From UBA4971 sp900019985 (GTDB taxonomy: Bacteria; Bacillota; SHA-98; UBA4971): a stretch of DNA of 64,000 nucleotides. Location: positions 62,001-126,000 of the forward strand of contig JBMNFG010000009.1 of assembly GCA_050949175.1 (NCBI GenBank). The letters run 5' to 3'. Under the pieces are notes generated by a model. It did not search any database. It worked only from the letters and a program-made list of their open reading frames with translations, and had not been told where the DNA came from. The position numbers were made by a program, and so were the translations under genes. How positions within the stretch are numbered: position 1 is the stretch's first letter; the number at the start of each line of letters is the position of its first letter. Positions 1 to 7,805 of this stretch are shown here, one piece after another.

Positions 1-51
1 TATTTCAAACGGCATGATCCTTTACGCGTTGACGCGGTCGACAGGGGGTAA
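1..51 (+). CDS. 3' end of an unidentified gene (partial)
   Basis: The window opens inside a frame that stays open until TAA at 49-51 and gives 16 C-terminal residues ending VDAVDRG. This is too short to assign. The gap to the ABC permease start at 59 is only 7 bases, and the permease's G-rich ribosome binding site (43-48) lies in the last codons, so the two genes are probably one operon. A sister permease or ATPase of the same importer is likely, but that is inference from context. Confidence 0.5.
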   Translation, partial: YFKRHDPLRVDAVDRG

Positions 52-58
52 GTAGCAA

Positions 59-1189
59 ATGATACAAAGTCCTGAGCAGAAGAAAGTCGAATCAGGCCGA
101 GATGTCAGCTTGGATATGCGACATATAGTCCGAACCAACGGTGTGCCCATATTATTCCTTGCACTCTCCATTACCATGGCGGCGGTTGCAGGGCTTAGTC
201 CCGCCTTTCTCATGAACGAGGTTATAACCAGGTTTGCCCGTAACTCGCTTTTGGTATTATCGCTTTTGATTCCGGTAACTGCAGGGATGGGGCTAAACTT
301 TAGTATAGTAATCGGTGCAATGTCAGCACAGGCTGCTGCGATCGCAGTGACCTTGTGGGGTATCAAAGGTGTTTCTGGATTCCTAACGGCTTGCTTACTG
401 GCAACGCCGCTGGCGGCGATTACCGGATGCCTTGCAGGACTGGTCTTGAACCGTGCAAAGGGACGCGAAATGATTACCAGCATGATACTGGGCTTCTTCG
501 CCAACGGTATTTATCAGCTGATTTTCTTGTTCCTTGTGGGATCTGTGATTCCGTTTAACAGTAAGTCAATGCTGCTGCCTCAAGGGGTTGGCGTGAGGAA
601 TACTGTTGACCTTATCAATATCGCCCAGTCTCTTGACAAGATCTGGAGGCCTGTAATCAGCGGAGTGCGTATTCCCGTTGTTACAGTGCTTGTCTCTTTA
701 GGAATGTGCGTGGTTATCACGTTCTTGCTGAGGACGAAGATCGGCCAGGACCTTCGTGCGGTGGGCCAAGATATGAATATAGCTGAGGTAATGGGTATCA
801 AAGTGGATAAGACCAGGATCATCGCTATGATTCTCTCTACGGTGATAGCAGCCTGGGGACAGTTGGTGTTCTTGCAGAACATCGGCACACTGAATACCTA
901 TAACAGCCATGAGCAGGTTGGTATGTTCTCTATAGCGGCTCTCCTTGTAGGAGGGGCGTCAACCAGGCGCGCTACGATTTTCCAGGCGTTAATCGGTGTT
1001 ATCCTCTTCCATACGCTCTTTGTTGTCTCGCCTCTCGCAGGGCAGAAGCTGTTCGGAGTGCCGCAGATCGGCGAGTACTTCCGTGTATTCGTAGCTTACG
1101 GCATTATCGCTGTTGCTTTGGCTATCCATGCCTGGCAGGATAGGCAGATGCGGAAAGAGGCTATTCGTGAGGCTGTGCTTACTGAGTAA
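59..1189 (+). CDS. ABC transporter permease (sugar/nucleoside type, BPD_transp_2 family)
   Basis: The 376-residue product is very hydrophobic, with about eight to ten membrane segments starting near residue 29. It has the look of the ribose/galactose/nucleoside importer permeases: a glycine-rich core around MGLNFSIVIGAMSAQAA and a cytoplasmic coupling region near GQDLRAVGQDMNIAEVMGI, where the ATPase would dock. ATG at 59 follows a G-rich site at 43-48. It should form the inner-membrane channel of an importer whose ATPase and binding protein lie upstream of the window. The substrate cannot be told from the sequence; nucleosides, ribose-like sugars or autoinducer-like compounds are all possible. 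Family assignment is firm and substrate open. Confidence 0.85.
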   Translation: MIQSPEQKKVESGRDVSLDMRHIVRTNGVPILFLALSITMAAVAGLSPAFLMNEVITRFARNSLLVLSLLIPVTAGMGLNFSIVIGAMSAQAAAIAVTLWGIKGVSGFLTACLLATPLAAITGCLAGLVLNRAKGREMITSMILGFFANGIYQLIFLFLVGSVIPFNSKSMLLPQGVGVRNTVDLINIAQSLDKIWRPVISGVRIPVVTVLVSLGMCVVITFLLRTKIGQDLRAVGQDMNIAEVMGIKVDKTRIIAMILSTVIAAWGQLVFLQNIGTLNTYNSHEQVGMFSIAALLVGGASTRRATIFQALIGVILFHTLFVVSPLAGQKLFGVPQIGEYFRVFVAYGIIAVALAIHAWQDRQMRKEAIREAVLTE

Positions 1190-1190
1190 A

Positions 1191-1238
1191 GCGCAAAGCA
1201 AAGCGCAGAGCAAAGCGCAGAGCAAAACTCAGAGCAAA
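1191..1238. repeat. 12-bp tandem repeat, four copies, right after a stop codon
   Basis: Four consecutive 12-base units start two bases after the permease TAA: GCGCAAAGCAAA, GCGCAGAGCAAA twice, then ACTCAGAGCAAA. Copies differ by one to three bases. The rest of 1190-1429 holds no gene that I can support. A short GAAG/CTTC hairpin with a T-rich tail at 1364-1383 may be a weak terminator. Confidence 0.85.
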
Positions 1239-1429
1239 GCGGGTCAGTCAGTGCCTTCCGAAGTGGTAGTCCGTCCGGATCAGCCGCTAACTCTTGAATG
1301 AACCGCAAACTTAACCTGTGCTGAACTATGCTTTAGAGGCGCTCTACTTCATAAGACATGAAGGAAGTGGGGTGCTTCTTTTTGTGTTTCCTGTGGGGCT
1401 TCTGCTTTTCTTTCTAGTTTCTTAGTGTC

Positions 1430-2221
1430 TTATCGTTGTACTGCTGATTCGTTTGCGATTATTGCTGCACCGTATGCACCTGCAAACTGAGACATTTCAG
1501 GGACCGTGACTTTGAGTGCAAGTTTCTTCTCAAGTGAGAGCCTGACTCCTTCGTTTTTGCTGACTCCGCCGGTCATGACGACACGAGGGACAAGCCCGAC
1601 TCTGTGGATCATTCCAAGGAGCCTTTCAGCTACTGCATCGCATAACCCGCGGATAATCGTATCAAGGGCAATCCCCGCAGACAGCAGGCTGATTACCTCA
1701 GACTCAGCAAATACTGTGCATGTGCTTGAGATATTAGCCGGTCTTTTTGCAGTCTTCCACATACGCCCGAAGTCGAAAAGGGACACGCCCAGACGTTCAG
1801 CCATCACCTCAAGGAACCTACCTGTCCCTGCAGCACATTTATCATTCATTACAAAGTCGGCTACCATTCCGTCTTCATCAAGACGGATGACTTTGGAGTC
1901 TTGACCGCCGATATCTATTATGAGACGGGCTCCGGAGGCCAAAGCTTTAGCTCCGCGGCTGTGGCACGTGATTTCCGTGACTGTCTTGTCTGCCTCTTTA
2001 ACCTGGGTGCGTCCGTAACCTGTTGAGACAGTGTAGAGGACATCCTTTTTGGTGAGTCCTCTGTCTTTGAGCAGCCCTTCTATGCACTCTTCAGCAGTAA
2101 TACTAAGTTCAGTTCCTGTAGGCAGCATGAAGGTGGATACGATGTTTCCATCTGAAAGGAGGACTCCTTTGGTCACTGAAGATCCCACATCAATTCCCAT
2201 CACATATGAGCCGGTTCTCAA
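1430..2221 (-). CDS. 2-hydroxyacyl-CoA dehydratase activator-like ATPase (BadF/BadG/HgdC family)
   Basis: This 263-residue protein belongs to the ASKHA-fold ATPases that push one electron at low potential into 2-hydroxyacyl-CoA dehydratases and related double-cubane proteins. The N-terminal phosphate loop GIDVGSSVTKG (residues 9-19), the second nucleotide motif DIGGQDSK (103-110), and the two cysteines that bind a 4Fe-4S cluster across the homodimer (C129 in NDKCAAGTGRFLE, C168 in STCTVFAESEV) are all present. Length is typical. The start is TTG at 2221 with GAGG just upstream; the in-frame ATG seven codons in is the alternative. It follows the dehydratase-like gene by 9 bases and is the last gene of the minus-strand operon, so it should serve the two subunits encoded upstream. 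Confidence 0.9.
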   Translation of the reverse strand: MRTGSYVMGIDVGSSVTKGVLLSDGNIVSTFMLPTGTELSITAEECIEGLLKDRGLTKKDVLYTVSTGYGRTQVKEADKTVTEITCHSRGAKALASGARLIIDIGGQDSKVIRLDEDGMVADFVMNDKCAAGTGRFLEVMAERLGVSLFDFGRMWKTAKRPANISSTCTVFAESEVISLLSAGIALDTIIRGLCDAVAERLLGMIHRVGLVPRVVMTGGVSKNEGVRLSLEKKLALKVTVPEMSQFAGAYGAAIIANESAVQR

Positions 2222-2230
2222 TTCCTCACG

Positions 2231-3541
2231 TCACCTCGAGCTTCTGATGTCCCGGGACTCTATGAGCTCCAGAAAAGCCCCGAGTCTCGTTAAGGACTGA
2301 GCTTCACCGCTGTTCCTTTCATCTACTCCGTCGCCGGCAAGGCTGAGAAAAGGGATCCCTTTCCTACGGAGGTAGTCTGAAAGAATGGAAACAGCACCAT
2401 TGTATTGCCTGCATCCCCATTGAGCAAACTGGACCACGCCGTCGATTGAGAACTCATCAACTAATTTACCGATAACTTCGAGCCTACGCTCAATCGGCCC
2501 CCATCCGGGATTGGACATAATCTTTTTGGCGAGGCTCAGATAAGGATCATTTGCGTCCAGGGGCTCCCAGTACATATAGCTGAATTCCTCAAAGGCAATG
2601 GAGGCGCCCAACTCGTCTTCGAGGTAGTCGAAGAGCCTGGTGGTGTAGTAAGGCCTTAAGTTTGACCAGGCCAGTCTGAACCGTTCGTTCTTTACCGGGT
2701 ATTCGCCTTGTTGGATGATGCTTTCGGAGTGCTCCTTAAGTGCTTTGTAGAACCGGGTGAGCCACGGGCTTCCCCATGACCAGAGGAACATCACCACGTA
2801 ATTCAAGGCTTCCCGGCCGCGCCATGGAGACGGAATGTATCTTCGCAGATCGCAGAGATCGAGATAGTGGCTGCGAGCAGAGTTTGAGTTTGCGATAGCT
2901 TCATCCATGTGATCACCGGATAGGCCGGGTACTTCGCGCTCTAAGCCCTCTGCAACCTCTTCTATTTGTCTTGCCAGCCTATCCAGAGATTCCGGAGACT
3001 CTGTGTATGGCACATCCAGTATGTAGAACGGACAATCGAAAGCCTTGCTCACCTGATATAGGGATCGTTTTCCTCCGTCGCAGAGCTGTGATGACACGAC
3101 TACTGCATCAGGTTGAGGGGCAAGACCGATGACTGAAGCTCCAACCCCTGCCCTGTGGAAGCTGCAAAGATCCGGAGGATACCAGAGAGATTCAGATGCA
3201 GAAAGACTCTCTCTGGCAAATCCGAAGGCGGCTGCGAACCCTGATGCTGCCTCAGGGAGAAACGGCACGCCTCCCAGGCCGTAGACGAGTTCATTGGGAA
3301 CAAAGGCACTTGTATAAATGCAAGGTTTCTCTTTGCGATATGCAGACCTCAAATCGTCTGCAAACGCCCGGATTGCAGCGATCCGGTACTCGGTGGCGCC
3401 TCGTTTTTCCATACGCTTAATCACCAGGCCGGCTACATTGTGAACCCACTTCTTTCGCGCAAGGGTTCGGATTATCTTGATGCGCCTGGTTTCGCCTGCT
3501 ACTTTTCGAGGTGATTGCCTTGTATCCACCGTTTTTGCCAT
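2231..3541 (-). CDS. 2-hydroxyacyl-CoA dehydratase-family subunit (HgdA/HgdB-like)
   Basis: The protein has 436 residues and the layout of the D-component family: a cysteine near YTSAFVPNELVYGLG (about residue 75), C125 in PPDLCSFHRAG, C154 in SSQLCDGGKRS, and a late FAQWGCRQYNGA motif followed by a nucleotide-like strand LSLAGDGVDERN. Such cysteines hold a 4Fe-4S cluster in known members, which remove water from 2-hydroxyacyl-CoAs by a ketyl radical route or act as ATP-dependent reductases of small molecules. ATG at 3541 follows an AGGTAAG site. It lies 27 bases after the paired subunit and 9 bases before the activator. The substrate is not evident; no CoA-transferase or acyl-CoA gene is nearby, so a true dehydratase role is unproven. 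Confidence 0.8.
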   Translation of the reverse strand: MAKTVDTRQSPRKVAGETRRIKIIRTLARKKWVHNVAGLVIKRMEKRGATEYRIAAIRAFADDLRSAYRKEKPCIYTSAFVPNELVYGLGGVPFLPEAASGFAAAFGFARESLSASESLWYPPDLCSFHRAGVGASVIGLAPQPDAVVVSSQLCDGGKRSLYQVSKAFDCPFYILDVPYTESPESLDRLARQIEEVAEGLEREVPGLSGDHMDEAIANSNSARSHYLDLCDLRRYIPSPWRGREALNYVVMFLWSWGSPWLTRFYKALKEHSESIIQQGEYPVKNERFRLAWSNLRPYYTTRLFDYLEDELGASIAFEEFSYMYWEPLDANDPYLSLAKKIMSNPGWGPIERRLEVIGKLVDEFSIDGVVQFAQWGCRQYNGAVSILSDYLRRKGIPFLSLAGDGVDERNSGEAQSLTRLGAFLELIESRDIRSSR

Positions 3542-3568
3542 CGGTCGCTGCTTACCTGCCTTTAGGTT

Positions 3569-4705
3569 TTATACACTCTCCAGTATTTCACGAAATGCTT
3601 CTACCCGTGTCAACACCTGGCCGGTTCTGCCCACTCCGTAATCGCTTTCAAGGAGAAGAACGTACCCCATACCCATCTCCCTAAGACCATGTTTTATCTC
3701 GATAAAGTCGTAATAAGCCTGATCACAGAATTTCGGGGCAGAATAGATGAGCCCTTTGACACCGTGGTCTGATGCAAGTTTATAGAGATGCTCTATACGG
3801 GCTGTACCTTTGAACATTCTCGGGCAGGGGACTTTACTCAAGTATGCTTCAGCCAACACATGAAAAGGGTCGGTTTTCTCCTTGATATCTATAATGAAGT
3901 CCAGCGTCCTTAAGGGGATGCATGAATCAATGAAGACTACATCCAGCCCTGCGTTTTCAATGCATTCTATGAGTGATGGATCAAGCAAACAGGTCCCGGT
4001 AACACCCACAGGGATCCTACGTTTGCTTCGGTTAGGCGGATCGGTTTCAGATGTCGCCTTGCTTGTCATTTCTTTTATTCTCTGAGTGAGAATCCCGCCG
4101 GGCACAAACGCGGATGGTTCTTCGATGAGCCCGGGATTTGCCAAGGCTTGATTGACGCCGACTGCGATTTCAATCCCTTTTGCGGCTGACAGTTGGCCTT
4201 TGGATACCAACCGAAAGACCTGAGACACTTCTTTCCGGATTTCGTTCATGGTAGCCATGGAAAGCATCAGCCGTTCGGAAAGCCCTTGTAATTCGGCTAA
4301 TTCCTGTAATTCTTCTAATCCCTGCGGCTTCCGTAAGTCCTTTGACTCCTGACAGAGGCTCTTTTGTGAACCGATGAGCCGGAAGGCGAGGCGTTTGAGT
4401 TCTTCTGCGTAGAACGAGACTGCATCCTTATTGCATGTGCGGGGAACATCCACAAAATAGACTCTGCGTGCCAGATTCCAGTATCTCAGCACATCGTAGA
4501 CCCTTCGCATTGCATCGCAAGACTCAGCTATAACGACTGTATCATCCTTGTAGTTGCGGATGAATGCCCTGGCATACGGACAAAAGTCCCGAGGAAGGTA
4601 GCCTTCCATCGATGGGAGCGGCCCTTCAAATATCCCTCTTGCAGCAGGAATTCCCGCTGCAAGAGGGATCTCATACGGTATGTAACTGCATGCTAAGTGA
4701 ATCAC
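3569..4705 (-). CDS. 2-hydroxyacyl-CoA dehydratase-family subunit (HgdB-like)
   Basis: From GTG at 4705 the product has 378 residues. I choose this start because GGAGGT stands six bases upstream; the frame is open 17 codons further and would then overlap copA. Family marks are LACSYIPYEIPLAAGI at the N-terminus, C42 in FCPYARAF, C63 in ESCDAMRRVYD, and the C-terminal KFCDQAYYDF with GQVLTRVEAFREIL. These are the cluster-binding cysteines and the conserved end of the family. A charged insertion around residues 130-155 looks like a low-complexity linker. It probably pairs with the next gene (2231-3541) as a heterodimer fed by the activator at 1430. It starts 34 bases after copA ends, so it is likely co-transcribed with the copper genes. 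Confidence 0.82.
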   Translation of the reverse strand: MIHLACSYIPYEIPLAAGIPAARGIFEGPLPSMEGYLPRDFCPYARAFIRNYKDDTVVIAESCDAMRRVYDVLRYWNLARRVYFVDVPRTCNKDAVSFYAEELKRLAFRLIGSQKSLCQESKDLRKPQGLEELQELAELQGLSERLMLSMATMNEIRKEVSQVFRLVSKGQLSAAKGIEIAVGVNQALANPGLIEEPSAFVPGGILTQRIKEMTSKATSETDPPNRSKRRIPVGVTGTCLLDPSLIECIENAGLDVVFIDSCIPLRTLDFIIDIKEKTDPFHVLAEAYLSKVPCPRMFKGTARIEHLYKLASDHGVKGLIYSAPKFCDQAYYDFIEIKHGLREMGMGYVLLLESDYGVGRTGQVLTRVEAFREILESV

Positions 4706-4739
4706 AGTGTTACCTCCGCATGCCATCGGTTGCTCATTT

Positions 4740-7181
4740 CTATTTCGTAGGATCAAATCTACGCAATCTTAGCGAATTAGCAACTACAGACACAGATGAG
4801 AAGGACATGGCTGCGCCTGCGATTACAGGGGATAACAACCCCAAGGCTGCAATCGGTATACCGATGATGTTATAGATAAATGCCCAGAACAGGTTTTGCC
4901 GGATGATTGTCATGGTCTGTCGGCTAAGCTTGATTGCAGCTGCAATCTGCCTCAAGTCGCTTCGGACTAAAGTGATGTCGGACGCCTCTATTGTGATGTC
5001 TGTTCCTGTGCCCATGGCGATGCCTACGTCTGCGGCAGCGAGGGCAGGGGCATCATTGATCCCGTCTCCTGCCATGGCTACGATTCGTCCTTCACTGCGA
5101 AGCCTTTCCACTTCTTTTGCTTTATCTTCCGGAAGGACTTCTGCCAAGACCTTTTCGATCCCTGCTTGTTTTGCGATGAAATCGGCTGTGCGCCGGTTGT
5201 CGCCGGTGAGCATCACAACGTCAATCCCGAGCCTTTTAAGTTCAGAGATTGCGTCTTTAGATGTCTCTTTTATGGTATCCGCTACACCGATGATCCCTAT
5301 CAGGCTCCTGTCCACCGCAACGATCATGGCAGTCATTCCCTGAGATTCAAGATCGCTCATCCGGCCTTCAACACTCTCTCCATCTATCCCATGGTCAGCC
5401 ATTAGTCGGACAGTGCCTACGAGAACTTCTTTCCCTTTGACTTCTGCTTTTACTCCTTTGCCGGGGATCGCCTGAAAGTTTGAGGGCTCTCCAATGCTTA
5501 ATCCCAGGGACCGGGCATGTTTTATGATTGCCAGCCCTAACGGGTGTTCTGACGGAAGCTCGGCTGAAGCGGCAAATGTGAGCATTTCGCCAATGAATCC
5601 CTGAGAATCGCCTGATGTACCAACCGGCACTATGCTTACTACGGCAGGTTCTCCCTTTGTTATTGTACCGGTTTTGTCCAGGACTACAGTATCTATCTTA
5701 TGCGCTCTTTCTAAGTGTTCTGCTCCTTTGATTAAGATGCCCAGCTCAGCGCTTCTTCCTGTTCCTACCATGACAGCGGTAGGTGTGGCAAGCCCGAGCG
5801 AGCAAGGACAGGCGATCACTAAGACTGCGGTAAAGGCAAGGACTGCCCGGCCCGGATCTCCTGTTGCGATAAGCCATGCAGCGAGGGTTACTAAGGCTGC
5901 AACGAGCACGGCAGGGACGAAGTACGATGCGACTTTGTCAGCTACGCGCTGTATCGGCGCTTTTGACCCCTGTGCATCTTCAACCATCCTCACTATCTGG
6001 GCGAGCACAGTGTCCCGTCCGACCTTGGTCGCCCGGAATTTGAAAGTGCCGTGCTTGTTTACGGTGCCACCTATTACTTCGGCTCCGGGTTGTTTTTCCA
6101 CGGGTATGCTTTCTCCTGTCAGCATGGACTCGTCTACGATTGAAGCTCCTTCTGTGACTATGCCGTCCACAGGTATGCGTTCACCGGGCCGTACAACTAC
6201 AATATCCCCTTCGATGACTTGGACTGTATCTATCTCGATTTCAGTTCCGTTGCGGATGACAGAGGTCTTCTGAGGGGCAAGCTGTATCAGCTTTTGGATG
6301 GCTTCTCCGGTTCTGCCTTTGGCGCGAGCTTCGAAATAGCGCCCCAGTAGGACAAGAGTAATGATGACGGCAGCTGATTCATAATAAACGTGGCCGGGCG
6401 AGAAAAAGGTGTGATAAACGCTGAAGGCGTACGCCGCTGTCGTGCCCATTGCGATTAGAGTGTCCATAGTAGCTGTTTTGGCTCTAAGTGCGGAAAACGC
6501 CCCGCGATAGAATTGCAGCCCCGGGCCGAACTGGATAGGTGTTGCGAGAACAAACTGGAAGTAAGGGCTTTCCAGCCATGCCGGGAGCTTGACGCCAAAA
6601 AGGTGAGAGAGCATTAACGACATGAGCGGGACAGCCAGTACCGCAGACATAAGAAAGCTTCGGAGGTGGCTTTTCATTTCTTGTTCGCGTTCTTCTTCTG
6701 CTCGATCCGGACCGTAACCTCGGTCTTCATCATCATCGGCCGGTTTTCCTTCATATCCTGCGTCTTTTATTACCCGGATTATCTGAGAAGGTGAGATCTG
6801 ACCCGGATTGTAAGTAACTGTAGTTCGTCCTGTCGCCAGGTTTACTGCTGCGCTCATGACCCCGGGCGCATCTTCAAGTGCCTGCTCAACGCGGGCGACA
6901 CAGGAAGCGCAGTGCATACCGGTGATGACCAGCTCCAGCTTATCCATTGCAACCGCATACCCAAGACTTTCGATTTTCTCTGCTAGAGCCGCAGGTGTAA
7001 TCTGCGAAGGATCGTAAGTGATCGCAGCTTTCTCCGTTGCCAGGTTTACAACTGCATCAATGACTCCAGGTGTGTTTTTGAGCGCCTGCTCCACACGGTT
7101 GACGCATGAGGCGCAGTGCATACCGGTTACCTTAAACGCTTGCTGTTTTTCCTGTCTGTTATTTGCCGGTTCCATAGCCAC
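4740..7181 (-). CDS. copA: Copper-exporting P1B-type ATPase
   Basis: An 813-residue membrane pump that exports Cu(I) using ATP. Two N-terminal heavy-metal domains each carry GMHCASC (residues 20-26 and 88-94). These are followed by membrane helices, the actuator motif TGES (355-358), the transmembrane metal site CPC (458-460), the phosphorylation motif DKTGT (502-506) and the hinge GDGINDAP. Everything expected of an active CopA is present and the length is normal. It begins 9 bases after csoR, so repressor and pump form one transcript. The gene ends only 34 bases before the dehydratase-like genes, an unusual neighbour for a copper pump. Confidence 0.97.
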   Translation of the reverse strand: MAMEPANNRQEKQQAFKVTGMHCASCVNRVEQALKNTPGVIDAVVNLATEKAAITYDPSQITPAALAEKIESLGYAVAMDKLELVITGMHCASCVARVEQALEDAPGVMSAAVNLATGRTTVTYNPGQISPSQIIRVIKDAGYEGKPADDDEDRGYGPDRAEEEREQEMKSHLRSFLMSAVLAVPLMSLMLSHLFGVKLPAWLESPYFQFVLATPIQFGPGLQFYRGAFSALRAKTATMDTLIAMGTTAAYAFSVYHTFFSPGHVYYESAAVIITLVLLGRYFEARAKGRTGEAIQKLIQLAPQKTSVIRNGTEIEIDTVQVIEGDIVVVRPGERIPVDGIVTEGASIVDESMLTGESIPVEKQPGAEVIGGTVNKHGTFKFRATKVGRDTVLAQIVRMVEDAQGSKAPIQRVADKVASYFVPAVLVAALVTLAAWLIATGDPGRAVLAFTAVLVIACPCSLGLATPTAVMVGTGRSAELGILIKGAEHLERAHKIDTVVLDKTGTITKGEPAVVSIVPVGTSGDSQGFIGEMLTFAASAELPSEHPLGLAIIKHARSLGLSIGEPSNFQAIPGKGVKAEVKGKEVLVGTVRLMADHGIDGESVEGRMSDLESQGMTAMIVAVDRSLIGIIGVADTIKETSKDAISELKRLGIDVVMLTGDNRRTADFIAKQAGIEKVLAEVLPEDKAKEVERLRSEGRIVAMAGDGINDAPALAAADVGIAMGTGTDITIEASDITLVRSDLRQIAAAIKLSRQTMTIIRQNLFWAFIYNIIGIPIAALGLLSPVIAGAAMSFSSVSVVANSLRLRRFDPTK

Positions 7182-7190
7182 ACCTCCGAA

Positions 7191-7460
7191 CTATTTCGCA
7201 AACTTAGAAAGGACGTCCATGAGCTCTTCTATAGCTTGTTCTTGACGTTCTTCCCTTATCGCTGACGTTACGCAGCCTCGCATATGCGACTTCAAGATTG
7301 CCATACCTACCCTGCTGAGAGCAGCTCTCGCAGCGATTATCTGGTTTAATATGTCTATGCAATATCTATCCTCTTCAATCATTCGCTGGATGCCTCTGAC
7401 TTGCCCTTCAATCCGTTTTAATCTTTTCTCAAGATCCTTCTTGTTTCGTTCCTCGTACAC
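7191..7460 (-). CDS. csoR: Copper-sensing repressor CsoR
   Basis: An 89-residue all-helical repressor of the CsoR/RcnR family. The Cu(I) ligands of true CsoR proteins are present: C34 in DRYCIDIL, then H59 and C63 in KSHMRGC. The family is known to bind operators without metal and release them when Cu(I) is bound. GTG at 7460 follows a strong AAAGGAGG site. It is the first gene of the copA operon, and a CsoR-type operator lies upstream at 7608-7624, which supports autoregulation. Confidence 0.95.
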   Translation of the reverse strand: MYEERNKKDLEKRLKRIEGQVRGIQRMIEEDRYCIDILNQIIAARAALSRVGMAILKSHMRGCVTSAIREERQEQAIEELMDVLSKFAK

Positions 7461-7579
7461 TACTCGGTGCCTCCTTTCAGCGGCCTCGTGACAGACTGTA
7501 AGGTCATGCCTTGCAAACTGATTACCTTATCAAAAGCCGACTGTAATACCGTTCAGATGCTTTCATTATTAAGCATGCT

Positions 7580-7624
7580 ATTATCATGCTACATATCGGA
7601 CTATACAATACCATGGTAGGGTAT
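7580..7624 (-). promoter_or_regulatory. csoR-copA promoter and CsoR operator
   Basis: On the minus strand, TTGTAT (7603-7608) and GATAAT (7580-7585) are separated by 17 bases, a good sigma-A promoter. At 7608-7624 the minus strand reads ATACCCTACCATGGTAT. This inverted repeat closely resembles the Bacillus copper operator and abuts the -35 element, so bound repressor would block RNA polymerase. The rest of the 345-base gap 7461-7805 holds no gene that I can support; it ends with a terminator at 7752-7783. Confidence 0.65.
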
Positions 7625-7751
7625 CTACAAAAAGCATATACTGTGCCAGTGAAAAAGTCAATCCCTTGATTTGGTGCCGTGTTGCTTGGTTTTTTCTCTG
7701 TAAGATTCACCGATCTCATTCGATTTCGGAGTGCCGGTAGGATACAGACAT

Positions 7752-7783
7752 AAAAAGAGGCTGATCCCGGTTAGGATCAGCCT
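7752..7783 (-). terminator. Intrinsic terminator after the CofE-like gene
   Basis: Read on the minus strand, AGGCTGATCC pairs perfectly with GGATCAGCCT across a six-base loop, followed by CTTTTTA. It lies 23 bases after the stop of the gene at 7806-8987. Confidence 0.9.
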
Positions 7784-7805
7784 GAATCCCGAATAGTATT
7801 TCGTG

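Noticed and set aside
5632..6273. Open frame antisense to copA
   Set aside because: The opposite strand encodes an intact CopA with all motifs, and the antisense product shows none.
7522..7719. 65-codon frame upstream of csoR
   Set aside because: It covers the csoR promoter and operator, has no ribosome binding site and resembles no protein.
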